Shown here: positions 49,117-62,052 of the stretch, piece by piece
How the letters are laid out: each line of letters starts with the position of its first letter
Position numbering within the stretch: position 1 is the stretch's first letter
DNA from: Erigeron canadensis
Taxonomy: Eukaryota; Streptophyta; Magnoliopsida; Asterales; Asteraceae
Direction of reading: 5' to 3'
DNA: 64,000 nt
NCBI RefSeq assembly: GCF_010389155.1
Contig: NC_057764.1
Coordinates: 43,160,275-43,224,274, forward strand
Translations under genes and position numbers: made by a program
The notes under the pieces: generated by a model
What the model saw: only the letters and a program-made list of their open reading frames with translations
The model's database searches: none
Told to the model about the DNA's origin: nothing

Positions 49117-51941
49117 ATTTTTGTAATGGATCGATTGCTCCACCCTCTATCCATGGAAGGTAAAATAATTAGAGAATTGAATTTGTATTATATTGTACCA
49201 TTTAGACGGCCGTCCAGCTACATTACTTTATCAAAGTAGGGTCGGGTCGAGGAGTTAAAGTCCATATATCAATGCTGTGGTCCAGCTGACCCGGTTGGTA
49301 ACAACATACTGAAATAGCAAACACCACTTCCGTCAAACCAATCAGATAGTTTTGGTTTTGCGTTTAACAAATTCCTTAAATAAAAAGTTAAAAGAAGCAC
49401 CCTATCTTTTATGAGTGTTGCCAAGACAAAGTTTGTATAGAGAATTTCGTAAAAAGTCACGGAGTAGAAAGCATTTTACTTGTTTTTAAAATTGAATATA
49501 TAACTATTTAACTTAATATGAAGTATGAATTAAGAGATCACACTCCATTTTAAAATAAAACGTGGATTCGTACTCGTACAAATATATGTATGTCTTAAGG
49601 GTGAAGAAATAGATGCATCATGAGAGTTGATTAAAGACACATACTAACTTTTAATGTGGCTACAACGAGTTAGGTCATTGTTGACATGCCAAAATTCTCT
49701 TCACAAATCACAATCTTTTTTCCCCCCCTATATATATATATATATGAATATAAATATGAATATGAATAATAAAAGTATTGAACAAATATTTTTTTTCTTT
49801 TATAAAGAGAATAATACTAAGTCAGTTAAAAAGACCACCACTAGGCTTTTCTTACTAACATCGATTTGATTGGGTTAAATCCTAAATATGAAATGGGCTA
49901 AAACCCCAACCAACCATTATCTTCTTATTAATAGTCAACTGAACATTGATACGTGACGTGACACTATATATATTAGATGAAACCATATCAACACCGATAA
50001 TTAAGGTCTCGTACTAAAACCTCACTAGTTTACGTTATTCTCAGTAAAAGAGGGGTGGGATTGCTACATATTAACAAACAATGGATTAGGATCACACATC
50101 ATCAACAATGTGTCCATTGGACACATCACACATATGAGTACATTTACGACTATGACTACGACTAGGACTACGATAGGGATCATTGTAGTGTATGTAGTTT
50201 GTTTACTAGAAAACTTGTTAATCCTCACATTGATTATCATTATAATAATATATCACAATAAAATACAGAAGTTGCAAGAGAGTTGAGACAAGATTTAGAA
50301 AAATACTACTCGTATCTAGTTTGATTTGTTGTAGATGAGTTTGCCACTCGTTTGTAGAGTTTGGATAGGTATGGGTGTCCACATCCTTATTGTGTGATTC
50401 GCCGGGCCCTCTAAATTGGCCTCTAATTATCCAAGACAATAGTGTCTTGTAGTCTCGTGGGCCATATATTATAAACAAATTTACCATGAGGTATTGGGCC
50501 TTATTGCTTTATGGATGTTTTTGCATAAATTACACAAAAATACCTCTTTTGGAACCCAAAGGAAATGACAACTTGACATCTTATATAAATAATAATCACC
50601 TGGTTTTATGTAAAGCACAGGTACATAAATTGTTTGTATGACGAGAACATTTTCTTGTCTATGTTACTACTGCATGACCAATGTCTAGGAAATCGAGGCC
50701 TGACATGCCACATAAAAGCAGAGGTCATAATTTTGAATTTTATTTCAATATACCTTTAGCCATATTGTCACACGATTTGTCTATCTCAAGTTATACGTGT
50801 GACCGAACCCACAGGAACCGCCTTTTTTCTGTTTAAATAGTTGGGAAGAAAAATGCTATTAAGTGACATGATAACCGAAGGTTCTATAAATATACATGCT
50901 TCATAATCAATCTTTACTTATGATATATAGGAATAGGAATGTTGAACGTTGTTAATTAAGTTGGTTAAGGAGAGGGACCAAACCCATGTTCTTTAGGGTG
51001 TGCATGTCAAACAAGTCATAATCAATAATGCCACAATCAAGCTCAACCTACAAACCCCACCACACAAGAAATTTGGATCCTAACCTCTCCTACAAATCTG
51101 ACATGTGAACCATTTTCTCTCTATGCATCTAAAAGTTCATATATACTAAACCAACTTATATGTATATTACATAACAATTATAAACTTTTCAAGCCTATTT
51201 CTTTTTGATAAGCCACGCCTGAATTTTGGTTATTGAAGTGAGCTCGTATTGAATCGACCAGAGCATACCTATCATCATCTTCATGTCTTACTGAATTTAA
51301 TTCAGATTGAGAAAGTTAGTTGATGAGAAATACACGCTTTGATTAGTTGTTAGTTGTACTGATATATTAAAGCTGGAATCTTGATATTATGAATGATTAG
51401 GACAAAGCGTTAACTCATTGTTTTCCCCTTTGAAGTTTTTTTTTCTTGCTTACGTTTTCTTATACCTAATGCAATAATGCAAAAGAGGGAAATAAGATAT
51501 TTTACATAAAGATTAAAAAAAAAGGAAAAATTCGATTTATAATTAAAAGAGAAGTGATATTCATACCACAAAAATTGACACTTTTAACACACAGTATAAC
51601 TTTTAAAACACACTGGACAAGTCTTTGATGCTTATGTGTGGTTAATAAAGCAAGTTCATATATAATGTGTCATGTTTTAATTAACTTTACAACTAAATAT
51701 AGTTTTTCAGTTCATTGTAACCATTATCCAAATTGTTTTGTGTCACGAGTATACGCAACTGTTTCTTTGTGATGGAAGATATCAAATGACCTAATTAGAA
51801 GGTAACTTCTTTATCTGTGTATCTTTTTTTTTTCTTAATAAAATCGCACTTTGCAGCTCAATTTTCTTTCTTTGATATTGCCATTTAAATTTTTTGTGAC
51901 CCTCAGGAATTCGACTATAGGTCCGCCACCATAAGCCATGT
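49117..51941. other. Gene-free AT-rich region
   Basis: No supported gene. Open stretches at 49269-49460, 49654-49869 and 50218-50487 are short and unlike known proteins. A GACTA(C/T)-rich simple repeat occurs near 50145-50172. Confidence 0.4.
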
Positions 51942-52017
51942 ATTTACAGTAATTTACAGTAATTTACCCTTAAGAGTATATTTACAGTAATTTACAGTAA
52001 TTTACCCTTATGAGTAT
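51942..52017. repeat. 38-bp tandem duplication
   Basis: 51942-51979 and 51980-52017 differ at one base. Each unit itself contains a doubled TTTACAGTAA motif followed by TTTACCCTTA. Confidence 0.85.
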
Positions 52018-54251
52018 ATTTTAAGACAGTCTCTATATTGAAGGAGCTTTACAGTGATTATATGGAAGATGCACTTTTGTTAAACTACATGGATTAGTTG
52101 ATGATACATGTTGTTGGACATTTTATTAGAAAACCAATCGCTTTCATGCACGAGGTTGGAATGTAGGATTATACAGTCAGCGTATATAACAATGTATTAG
52201 TTATCCGGATGATAACCAAATTTAATAACATAAAGTGAACATTTTGGATTTTGTTTCGTTAAATAAGGCTGCTTTCATAAATGCATACAATATCCAAAAT
52301 TGATACTTCAAATGCGTTGTTTTGATTGATGTTTATGTAAGACCAATAACTAAATTTTCTTTGCAAGTACGTGCACGTCTTGCCTATTAGCAGCCTGCAT
52401 ACGTGATCAACGCTTTAAACTGTTCAAATAATATTTTTTTTTGCGACAAACTATGTGTCCGTCTAATCCCAAAGTGACCACCCACTATGGGTCTGGAGTC
52501 GTCACAGGTGAACCTCCGTGGCGCCACAAGAAGATATATTACTCTTGGATTTGAAATTGGGATCTTCATGTATTTTCACCCATACAGACAAAGTTTTTAC
52601 CACTAAACCACCACCATTGTGGTTAGTTTTTAAATAAATAAAAGAATTAATGTATACAATATAATGGGCATAACGTAAAGTATGTTGAGTGGCATAATTG
52701 GCCAATAAAAAATTTGTGTTCAATCGTTGGGTATGATATTACCCTGGGTCATGCTTGCTGATGGTTTCGAACTGAAGTGTATGCTTATACTCTTAAAGAA
52801 TTTTAGATTGCCACTTCAAATACTATGTCAAGCATATTTTTGTTCAAATATTCTTTAGATAGATAAAAGGTTTAGCGTATACAACTTGGTCCCAATGTCC
52901 TAGTAATTACAATCATAAAACAAAACTGAACCACAGAGCTCCAGTAGCACCCAAAGTTTCTTAGCAAGCCTTTTGGGTTACAAAGCTTGTGCAATGTCGA
53001 CAGCAATTGATATACGACTTATATTGTTATATGGTATATAAATTGTTTGGAAGTACACAAAACACCGTGCATATCATTAAATGGGATGCTTACCCATGGC
53101 TTAGAATGTATAGGACAATAGGGTGAGGGTGAAGATGAGATGAGGTCCTACTTCATCCATATAAGAACCTTAAATTTAATGTGGTGTTACTAAAATCAAT
53201 TGCCTTATCTTCCTATCTTTATTCCATGCCTTTCTCTTTTTGCAACTAAAAGTTTTCAACATATTTATAAATTATCTGATACTTGGTGTTGCAACGAAAC
53301 AGATATAAGATATAAGAGGATGGCACCTTTTCATGTTTCGTATTCTACATGTACTTTTGTCATATTCGTTTTATCCTTATCTTGTTTTCTCTCCTTCCTT
53401 CCAACCATAAACCAAAAAACAAAACAACATAACGAACCACAAATACATATGGTATGTATCATGTCGTATTTTGTGCATTAATGGTTTTGAAATCACACTA
53501 AACGCCGACAGAGAGTAAGTTTGCAAAATCTACAGGGTGCTTAACCATGGGTAAATCCAATTTGTACGAAACTCTTAGCCATTTTGTGGCATTCTACTAT
53601 TAATCACAACAAATGTGATATAGCATACCTGAATATGTGCTAAAAAAACCCTGATTCGACTAGCTACATTAGTCTAGAGATGCCATAACATGATCATATC
53701 AGATGGAAGACAAGTAATAAAAGACTAGCCTAGAAATCCTAATGTTACAAGACATTAGACACTGCCATAGTCGAGGACATCAATAGAAACATTATTCTAT
53801 CCATTCCTCTCTATGAAGGAATTAACTGTACCTACCATGGTTGGTTAGTCCTGTATTAGTAGTATAAGAATTCTTAACTTTTGGCTTAATGTACAAAAGT
53901 CATTTTAATCAATGATGTGACTTGTTCAATTATCAACTTGTCTAAAGAGAGAATGAGATTCAGTGTTCAATTTTGCAAGTTGCAGCCATCAAAGTTAAGA
54001 ATCACATAACAATTAATATCTTATCACTTAAAAGATAAGTACAAAATTTGTAACTGATCAAATATTCTAATTCAAGATGTGAACAACATATTTCCCATTT
54101 CCGTAGCTAACACAAGACTATCTCATAATTCTATTACCAAATCCCAGTATACGATATTTTAATCCTTAATTATCAACACCAAAAGCTTATCCAATCTATA
54201 ACAGAGTCTCCACATCAGCAGATTGATTCTAGCTTTTCTGTCCTCATCACA
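52018..54251. other. Gene-free region downstream of Mini-RNase III gene
   Basis: No gene is supported. A SINE-like block may lie at 52440-52620 (GGTGAACCTCCGTGGCGCCA then TTGGATTTGAAATTGGGATC). The open stretch 53200-53481 is not recognised. Confidence 0.35.
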
Positions 54252-57200
54252 TCAACTATTTTGATTAGCTACATGACACATCCAAGCATCAGTCTAACAC
54301 AGTTAAGTGGCAACCAATCAGAATAACTAGAGGTAGCAAAATGGATGGGTAGGCCGCGCTGGGTAAAAGGTCAAATGGGTTTTTTTAGCAAGGGTTAGGT
54401 AAGGAAGGTTAATCCACTAAGACTTTATAACTCATCTTCTTTTAAGAGGTTTTATTCATTATAAGTATATTTTGGGGAAACTTTTGACCAACTTGACATT
54501 CTTTTCTAGCTAACTTTTATTTATTTAACCCATTTTGAAATAAAACATAGCACAAGTTAACCATAAGAAGATGACATAACACGGATCGACTATAATGAAG
54601 TATCCTAGACACATGGACAGGTAACATACTGAATTATAGTTAACTGAACTTACCGCTTGCTTCTTCAAATATCATTTGTGTGGAAACACCTGTTGAGAAG
54701 CCTAACTTTAGCATGATCTCCTCCAGACGTTTCACATTTGTAAGATATAAATAACCAACCTACATAACGGGTGGATAACAATTAGGTAATAGGTATAAAT
54801 CGACGATACCAAATCTCTAGCACAAGGTCCAATAAGGTAACTCTTTATTACACAAATACGAATCTGGGCAACTGGGGTGAGATGATACTATAAATCCATG
54901 TGCAATAACTAACATTAAGTCTATTCGTTCAAAATATAATAATTATTAAAAATAAAAACAGAATACACGTTAATGTGAGATGGGTGATAATTTAGTTCAA
55001 GTGTCTGCACATTGAACTGCTGTTGATATTATGACACCCAACTCATGGATAGAGCATATATAAGAACTGACCAGCGTTTCCAAAGATGATGCTCTGTTGT
55101 AAACAGCTACACCAGCACGTTTTTTAGTCCGTGTTTTGGAGGAGGATAGATTTTTTCCCCACCGAAGAACATCCCTGTATAACATACTCTATCAAATACA
55201 AAAAAGAAAATTTGAACCTTTTCAATATAGAATGAATAATGACTCCAGATTGGATATCTGAAGTAGTCCAGAAGGCAATAATTACTCAAATTTTTAAGCA
55301 AAAACGATAAAGTGTTGAGGATAATTTCTCGTAATAGCTACTGGAAACAATATAACTCTTGATCACTGGATCAGTCACTCTGTTATGCAATGTGTACAAC
55401 TTCACTTGATAAATGTTGTTTTCTCAATTCCTTATATTAAACCTACAGCGACAAAACATAGTGCGTCTGCATCATAAACCTAAGCATGACAAGACTAACC
55501 TTTCTTCGTCAGATAAAACTTTTTCGTTCATTAGCTTCTGGAGCATCGCATCCTGATATGCACAAATCAAAATTTTCAATTAATTTCATAAGATGAAAGC
55601 AACTATGTAATTTAGAAACCAATCTGCAAAGAGACGTGATCAATGTCGCTCAGAAAAGGGCCACTATAAGCCTTTGAGAGTCTTAAAAGATATTAAAAGA
55701 TGTAAATGATTTCATATCATACTTGGGCTTCACATCGTACTACAGCCATCACACGATCATTATATTCTTCAATATTCAGCGGTGGAAACAGGAAATGTCT
55801 GCGGGCGTATAGCTGTGTTCATATACAAAAATAAATAAATAATAAGAAACCTTTAATTGGTTTATAGAGATATATCAAAGTAAACAACTACAAAAAAAAT
55901 ATTTTCAGCAATTGCAACTGACTATCCAAACTCCGAAGTAGTCCAAATGAGTATACAATATCAACTTAAAATTAGGAAAATTCTAATTAGGAGTTTTTCT
56001 CTCATTTTATTCTTGCTTACTCTTTTCTTACTTCTCTTATTTTACATGCATATTCAATTTTTTCATAATTACCTATTAGTTTAATTCCTATAAATAACCT
56101 TTCCTGAAAGACAATGAGAGTCAAGCCGCATACGTAATGCCAAACAGCAATTTGAATATTTGAAAAGGACACACAAAGCTCTATGGGCGGTATAAGGTTC
56201 TATGAAATATAACATCTTTAACTTTTGGGTGTTTTAAAGAAAAAAATGTAACAAAGTAATTTTTAACTTGTCCCAAATGAGATGACGTACTAATTTTTGT
56301 GCCACATGAACATTAAAATATGGCTTTGATAAAGTTTATGATCCAATCAAGATACAGAATAATGAAGAACGATGTTAATAATTATATAACTTAAATTATA
56401 CGCCAATTATTTCATCTAGAGCCACAATCCAATAAAAATCAATTAATTCTTTATCCACTACTGCAGAGATTGGATTATCTTCTTCCTAGTAAGTATTTAA
56501 TGAAAATTAACATGATATATTCTTTCTTTTTTTGAAGGCTAATATATTGAGCATAATATATTCTTCTGTGATGCAGATGCAGCAGATATGAATTTTCCTT
56601 TCAATAGAGGCCATGCAGTGATTTGTGTGATAAGTGTTTGCTTTCAAACGACTTGATTATTTGATTGGTGTATATGAACTCTACTTGGTATGCTACAGTT
56701 CAGCAGGATTTCATATAAAATAATAATATACAAACTTACAAAGCAAGCATCCAGAGAAAGCGTTAAGACCTGATGATCGTATGATAAAAGTCATCAATAG
56801 AATTATCCTAAATAAAATCCGAAATAAACTTCCTCAGTTGAGTCGGTTCTACAAAAAAAAAGTCACCAAGAATACATTGTCTCCAATAGATAGGATTTAT
56901 ATTTACCGCAAAATGTAAGCTGATAAGTTAGTGGTTGCAAACATTGAATCAGGTTACAAATTTATTCTAGTTCTGAAACAAGGTTACCACCTTACCTAGA
57001 AGAATATAAACTAAGGGATTTTCTGGGTGCGTACTTTAATTAATCAGCTTTATGATAGATACAAAAAACAAGTATCAAAAGACAGGAGCGAAACAATTAA
57101 CATACTCTGCAATGATGATAGCTGACTGGTCAACACCCCCCACCTCAAAAACAGAATTGGATGCACTTTTTCACTTAACAGCCCACTAAGGAGAAGTCTG

Positions 57201-58364
57201 CCCAATTGGGAACAGTGACCAACTGACCATACTTGCAAAGTTCTCTCATTCAGAACACAACTGAGCTACACACCTGAGGCTGGCTGTTGGCCTCAATGTT
57301 GCAGCCTGCAGGAACTGAACATGGGTCCCCACTAGAGATTCCCATGTCCCAACCATGAGGCTGCCACATTTGGGGTTCATAGATTGTTTCCTTATATAGT
57401 ACTCTAAAAGATGATTATTACGACTTCAAGCTGTTGGTGTGTAACAAGGGTTAAAAGATCAATGAACAGACACCTCTTGGAGTCGTGGTATCACTTTCAA
57501 AATACAATAATTCAACCCTATATGTCTGGTTTAAATGACATTTGCTTTGGGATAATACTTCAGAGTAATGTTCTTGATTTTGGCAGAACTCCAACACCAT
57601 GTTTTATTCATTTTTTCACAGTTAATTATCTAATCCTGATTATTCAATTTTGCATAAATCATTTTATAATCATACATCCAATTTCCCCTAACCTCGTGCA
57701 AGATAAACAAAGCACAAAAATTCATCATATTGTAACGCAAGCATGCTTTCATTTTGCCACATGAATATAACAAACCTCATATATGCAATCTCCAATGTAC
57801 GCCAACGAAGCAGCATTGTACAATGAGCGAGGTTTCTCTACTTTTGGTGCACTTGGCATCCACGTATCTAATCCCATATACTTTTCTTCCATAGCCACTG
57901 CTGCAATTCACAATTTCAATAAGAACATTTCTTTGACAAAATGCCACACTGCTAAATGTCTCAAAAATACACACATCTATATAACTCACAACTAAAGCTC
58001 TAAACTTTCATCAAAATAAACACATTTAGCAGACACCCAGATATATAAAAGGAGCTAATTAACACCATAAAAAAAAAACCTATGTTTTTTTTCTATGCAC
58101 ACAAGGTGTTTGACGAAATGTCGCACTGAAAAACAAATGGTAAAAACTGATACCTTGACTTGGGGTTGGAGAATTGCGTCTAAGAAGGTTGGAAACAGAT
58201 AACAAACTGCGGTCTGGTGAATTAGATTTAAGGGTTTGTTCAGTGACTAAAGTGGGCTTTTTGGGATAAGTTCGGTGTGGGTTGTATGAAGGAGTAAGTT
58301 GTGTATCCCATGAAGCTCTAACCTTAACTGAGAATGCATGGAGTGCTGTGGTTGTAGCTGCCAT
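54252..58364 (-). CDS. Mini-ribonuclease III-like protein, plastid-targeted
   Basis: Relative of bacterial MrnC and of the Arabidopsis chloroplast RNC3/RNC4 pair, which trim rRNA and intron RNA in plastids. Firm exons in coding order: 58364-58154, 57900-57776, 55812-55723, 55552-55500, 55174-55072, 54759-54654, giving 229 residues. The first about 70 residues are rich in Ser, Thr, Arg and Pro and lack acidic runs, as in a transit peptide. The RNase III core starts at LYNAASLAYIGDCIYELY, with the catalytic-type Asp108. It continues RRHFLFPP, EYNDRVMAVVRCEAQ, and RASSLETLVGYLYL with the second acidic residue Glu192. There is no dsRNA-binding domain, as expected for Mini-III.

The 3' end is uncertain. 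The sixth exon reaches a consensus donor GTAAGT. Reading through it stops at 54640 after four residues. A possible 17-nt last exon at 54268-54252 (after ATGTAG) would add ANQNS and a stop. Intron 2 is about 2 kb. Confidence 0.85.
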
Positions 58365-59630
58365 GGGTTTAGCCTGCTAGGATTTTCGGATTGGGGGTTT
58401 TGGTTTGTAGATTTTGTGTTGTGTTTTTATATCATGTCCCTTTTGTTTATATTTTTGTTGAGGTTGATCATTCTACTCGATTTAATTGTAATAATTAGAC
58501 AAACAAATTAGGTTGATTAATCATTTTTCATATAATAACAATGAAGGAGTTGGATCAATTCGCTGCCATTGCTCTATTTTATTTAGATTAATTAATTAAA
58601 AGTTAAAAGAAATTGTTTTATTTTAGTATGAATAAAGTTGTTCAAATCTTCAACTTTTCATAAACCGACATGATATTAAGAACAAAAACCCATAAAAGAT
58701 GACTTATAAATTATAGTGTTTTGAAAAATAGTAGAAAAAAAAATTAGAAATAAGAACCTTTTCTTATTTATTATTTTAATAATAAGAGTCAATGATAAGT
58801 TGTTATTAAATATATAACTATTTAACCGGAATATTCTTGTAACCGTTATAATTATGGTTCAAATGTGTGACATGTGGTAATCTTTTCATTACAATGCTAG
58901 ACATTTGTTTTTACAAAAATAAATAAATGTACATATATATATTGTGATACATATTGTGATGTACAAAAATAAATAAATAAATTATGGTTATATCATTTAA
59001 CCTGAACAAAAATAAAATTTATATGATACATATTGTGATGTACTTTAAACCTGCTCAAAAGATAACTTTTACGCTACTACAAAAGAATAAAATCAGGAAA
59101 GAGTTTTGAGAAAAAAGATGACTTCTTCTTTTTAATTTATAAATAATTTTAAGAATACCAAAATAATAATCAACGTTCATCATAAGATGAATCATTAGAT
59201 AAGCAAATATAAAAAAAAATCTCATCTTAAGGAATATGAAAAGATCACTACCAAATGATGGTAAACTAATAATAGAAAAAATCTTAAAATAATAATAAGA
59301 AATATTTTATTCCTTTAACACACCATATTGAGCATAAAATAGTTTTGATATTGACTTTGATTTTTTGCTTATTAGTGATCGTTATGTTATTCAACTTTGT
59401 TTTATCATTATATTTAAACAAGATAATTAATTGCACATATTTATACAGTTATATCATAGTTGAGATTGATATTTTTTACCATTGTAAACAACTTTACTAA
59501 TAAAGTTAAGGATTTTAACTTTTGAATAAAAATCAATTATCAAAATCAATAAATCATTTTTGAATCGTGAGCCTTGATTTTGATGTAAAAATTCAAAACT
59601 TTTTAACTTTACTACTAAAATTAGTTTTAA
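58365..59630. other. Upstream region of Mini-RNase III gene
   Basis: Promoter side of the minus-strand gene, then AT-rich DNA. The dispersed string TGATACATATTGTGATGTAC recurs at about 58947-58962 and 59023-59042. No gene is supported. Confidence 0.4.
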
Positions 59631-59922
59631 CGAGCATGGTACCCGCACAATGCGACGGCAGTGGTGGGGAAGACGGTCTAGTGGTGTCGGTGATGGTACT
59701 ATTCGTGGTGATGACGGTGTCAAGTGGTGTAGGTTGATGTAATTGTGATAGTGAAAATTTTTAGAAGATAAGGGCTTCAAATGTTAATTATTAAAATAAA
59801 GGTCTAGAGTGTAAATCAATTTATTAAGAATTAAACATAAAAAGTCAAGAATAATTCTGGTAATTCAAAAATAAAATTACCTAAAATAGAAATAAGGCTT
59901 TTTCTTAATAAAGGAATATAGA
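59631..59922 (-). mobile_element. Non-autonomous Helitron, 292 bp, minus strand
   Basis: On the minus strand it starts TCTATATTCCTTTATTAAG after an A. It ends CGTCGCATTGTGCGGGTACC, spacer, CTCG before T. The copy closely parallels 47526-47804, including the CTAGTGGTGTCGGT-type interior. It ends about 500 bp upstream of the gene at 60425. Confidence 0.65.
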
Positions 59923-60214
59923 TTTTAGAGTCTCTTTGAGGACTAGTGATCAGCACTAGATCATTTGTAAAACTACATTCAAAGTATTCAAACAAAAATG
60001 AAATAGGCCCGCGATCAGCAAAGCCTGGCCCAATTCGTATGAAGCTCTAAAACACTTTAACTCACCATCTTCATCTTGCTTTACTTGAGCAAAGGGCAAA
60101 AAAAAAAAAAAAGGCTCACTCAAAATCAACAGTGACTCACTCATACGAGATCAATCAAAAAGTCAGAAATGAGTAACGAAGCTCCCAAACTCTACATTCA
60201 CAAACCTAAAAAAT

Positions 60215-60215
<1 letters not shown>

Positions 60216-60308
<93 letters not shown>
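60216..60308. repeat. (ATT)n microsatellite, ~31 units
   Basis: Uninterrupted TTA/ATT repeat of about 93 bp just upstream of the proline-rich gene. Read in frame it gives a poly-isoleucine stretch, which is not a protein. Confidence 0.95.
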
Positions 60309-60310
<2 letters not shown>

Positions 60311-60424
60311 TATTTTTCTGCATATTTTATTTACGTTTGTTACTTAGATTTTGATTTTACTTATTTCATTAGTAATCAATAACCTATATGTGTGAAAACA
60401 GCGAAACTGAAGAAACATCATCAA

Positions 60425-60638
60425 ATGCAACCATCGCCGGCGACGGCGGGTTCTTCGGCTGCCGCTGCACCGCCGCGGCCACCAATCGTTCCTCCGGCGC
60501 CACCAATCGTTCCTCCGGCGCCACCAATCGTTCCTCCGGCGCCACCGACCATTTCTCCAGCGCCACCGAAAGAGTCGTTTGCACGCCGTTACAAGTTCAT
60601 GTGGCCTCTTCTCCTTGCCGTTAATTTCTCTATTGGAG
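60425..60638 (+). CDS. Proline-rich single-TM protein, first exon only
   Basis: The first exon encodes 71 residues plus one base, ending at a GTATGA donor. It starts MQPSPATAGSS, followed by an alanine stretch. Next come tandem heptads IVPPAPP (three exact copies encoded by 21-bp repeats, then a variant TISPAPP). It then reads KESFARRYKFMWPLLLAVNFSIG, the beginning of a membrane segment.

The string RRYKFMWPLLLAVN recalls a family of small, functionally uncharacterised plant membrane proteins with a Lys-rich segment after the helix (from memory, moderate certainty). No continuing exon was found by eye up to 64000, so the next exon probably lies beyond the window or is too short to see. An ATG at 60388 opens a different frame and is not favoured. 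Confidence 0.55.
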
Positions 60639-60656
60639 GTATGAAAAATTTATGTT

Positions 60657-60699
<43 letters not shown>

Positions 60700-60734
60700 A
60701 TGTATACATTTTGCTCAAATGACTAGAAATATAA

Positions 60735-61084
60735 GGGCGCGTTTAGTTGTAGAAAATGTTTTCTAGTTTTCCATTTTTAGTTTTCTAGAAAATAAAAGGG
60801 GTTTTTGTTTTCTTAGAAACAAATAAAAATTTTGAAAATGCGTTCTAATTAGAAAACTAGAAAACATGTTGAGTTGTGAGGGGAAGGGGGTGAAATGAAT
60901 TGGAAAATGAAAATGGAAAATAGAAAACAAGAAAAAGGTGTTTTCAAGTTTTCTATGGAAAAATAGAAAACCTTGTTTTTTGTTTTCTTAGAAAACTATG
61001 ATTAGAACGCGTTTTCTGTTTTCCATGTTTTCTTGGAAAACAAAAATGGAAAACAAAGGGTGTTTTCAATAACCAAACGCCCCC
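60735..61084. mobile_element. Tourist-like MITE, 350 bp, in putative intron 1
   Basis: Inverted ends GGGCGCGTTTAGTTG and AACCAAACGCCCCC are flanked by TAA on both sides (60732-60734, 61085-61087). The interior is made of GAAAA/TTTTC tracts (GTTTTCTAGTTTTCC and its inverse), giving a strong foldback. No ORF. Confidence 0.75.
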
Positions 61085-61439
61085 TAAATTCTTAGAATCA
61101 TTATTAATACGAATCAAGGCCTAGACTTTAGATCAAATTGAATATTTTTGTCATACTTAAGTACAAAATGTTGAGTTGTAGCTCGAGTGATAAATTTGGT
61201 TTTTTGTTTCGGACTTGAAATGAACTGAATCAACACGGTTCGTGTTCGTTCATTTGTATTTAGCTGATAGAAAGAAACACTATATACTCTTAAAAGAACG
61301 TATTCCTTGTGAAGAAAAAAACGAACAGGAATGAAGTTTTATTAGTTAAGAGAATAAGCGTGTTCATGCTCATTCATTTGAAAACTATAGAAATACCATG
61401 AAGGATATATAGAAGTATGGGTTGTAATCATTTGAAAAC

Positions 61440-62052
61440 TAGAAAAATGGTGAAAACTAGACTACAACTCTCCACCATCCATTTCTAAGATCTAGATCCA
61501 CTTTCTCTCCCCTCCATTCCCTTTTTAATCTTGTTTTTCATTTCCTCCGCCACCATCCTCCGTCTGCGGTTATCTTTTTCCGATAAGCCGCCGCCACCGC
61601 CGTCTCTTTTTCCGGTAGATACGGTACGGGCGTTGCCCTTATCCAATCTAAAGGGGTTGTCACCGGACGCATATGAGAATGGTATGGATTTGAATATTTG
61701 ATGAGTGACGATTCAAGAGATGGTGGTGGTTGGATACGCTATGGGCACCGCCCTTGCCGTTGCCGGCGCTTGCGCCATCACTAGAAGAGAAGAGAGAGAT
61801 AGACAGATCGAGCAATGGTAGTGTTTGTGTGTTACTGGCAATGGTCGGAGATTATGGTGGTGGTGGTGGTCATCGGAGGAGGAGGAGGAGGGAGAGAGCG
61901 ACTGGTGGTAAGAGATAATGTTAGTGGTGGTGGTGGTGGTCGGAGAGGAGCAGTAGCAGGAGAGAGATAGAGGAGAGAAGTTTTATCTGGGCCGTAGATC
62001 AACACTTTTGGGTGGTCAGGATCTATTTTTTCAGTTTTCACAAAAAAAAAAA
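61440..62052. other. GC-rich gene-like insertion or captured fragment
   Basis: GGTGAAAACTAGACTAC at about 61451 faces TTTTTTCAGTTTTCACA at 62026-62042, a weak inverted pair. Between them is an unusually GC-rich, CCGCCACC- and GGTGGTGG-rich segment with no recognisable protein. It could be a Pack-MULE-like capture of a 5' leader, or part of an unrecognised gene. The open stretches 61730-61918 (+) and 61832-62062 (-) are low-complexity. Confidence 0.3.

Noticed and set aside
57240..57370. Possible minus-strand SINE in Mini-RNase III intron 2 (GTTCAGTTCC after CATGGTTGGGACATGG)
   Set aside because: A single weak B-box-like match with no second copy in the window and no clear ends.
60169..60354. 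Open reading frame with about 30 isoleucines
   Set aside because: It is the (ATT)n microsatellite read in frame.
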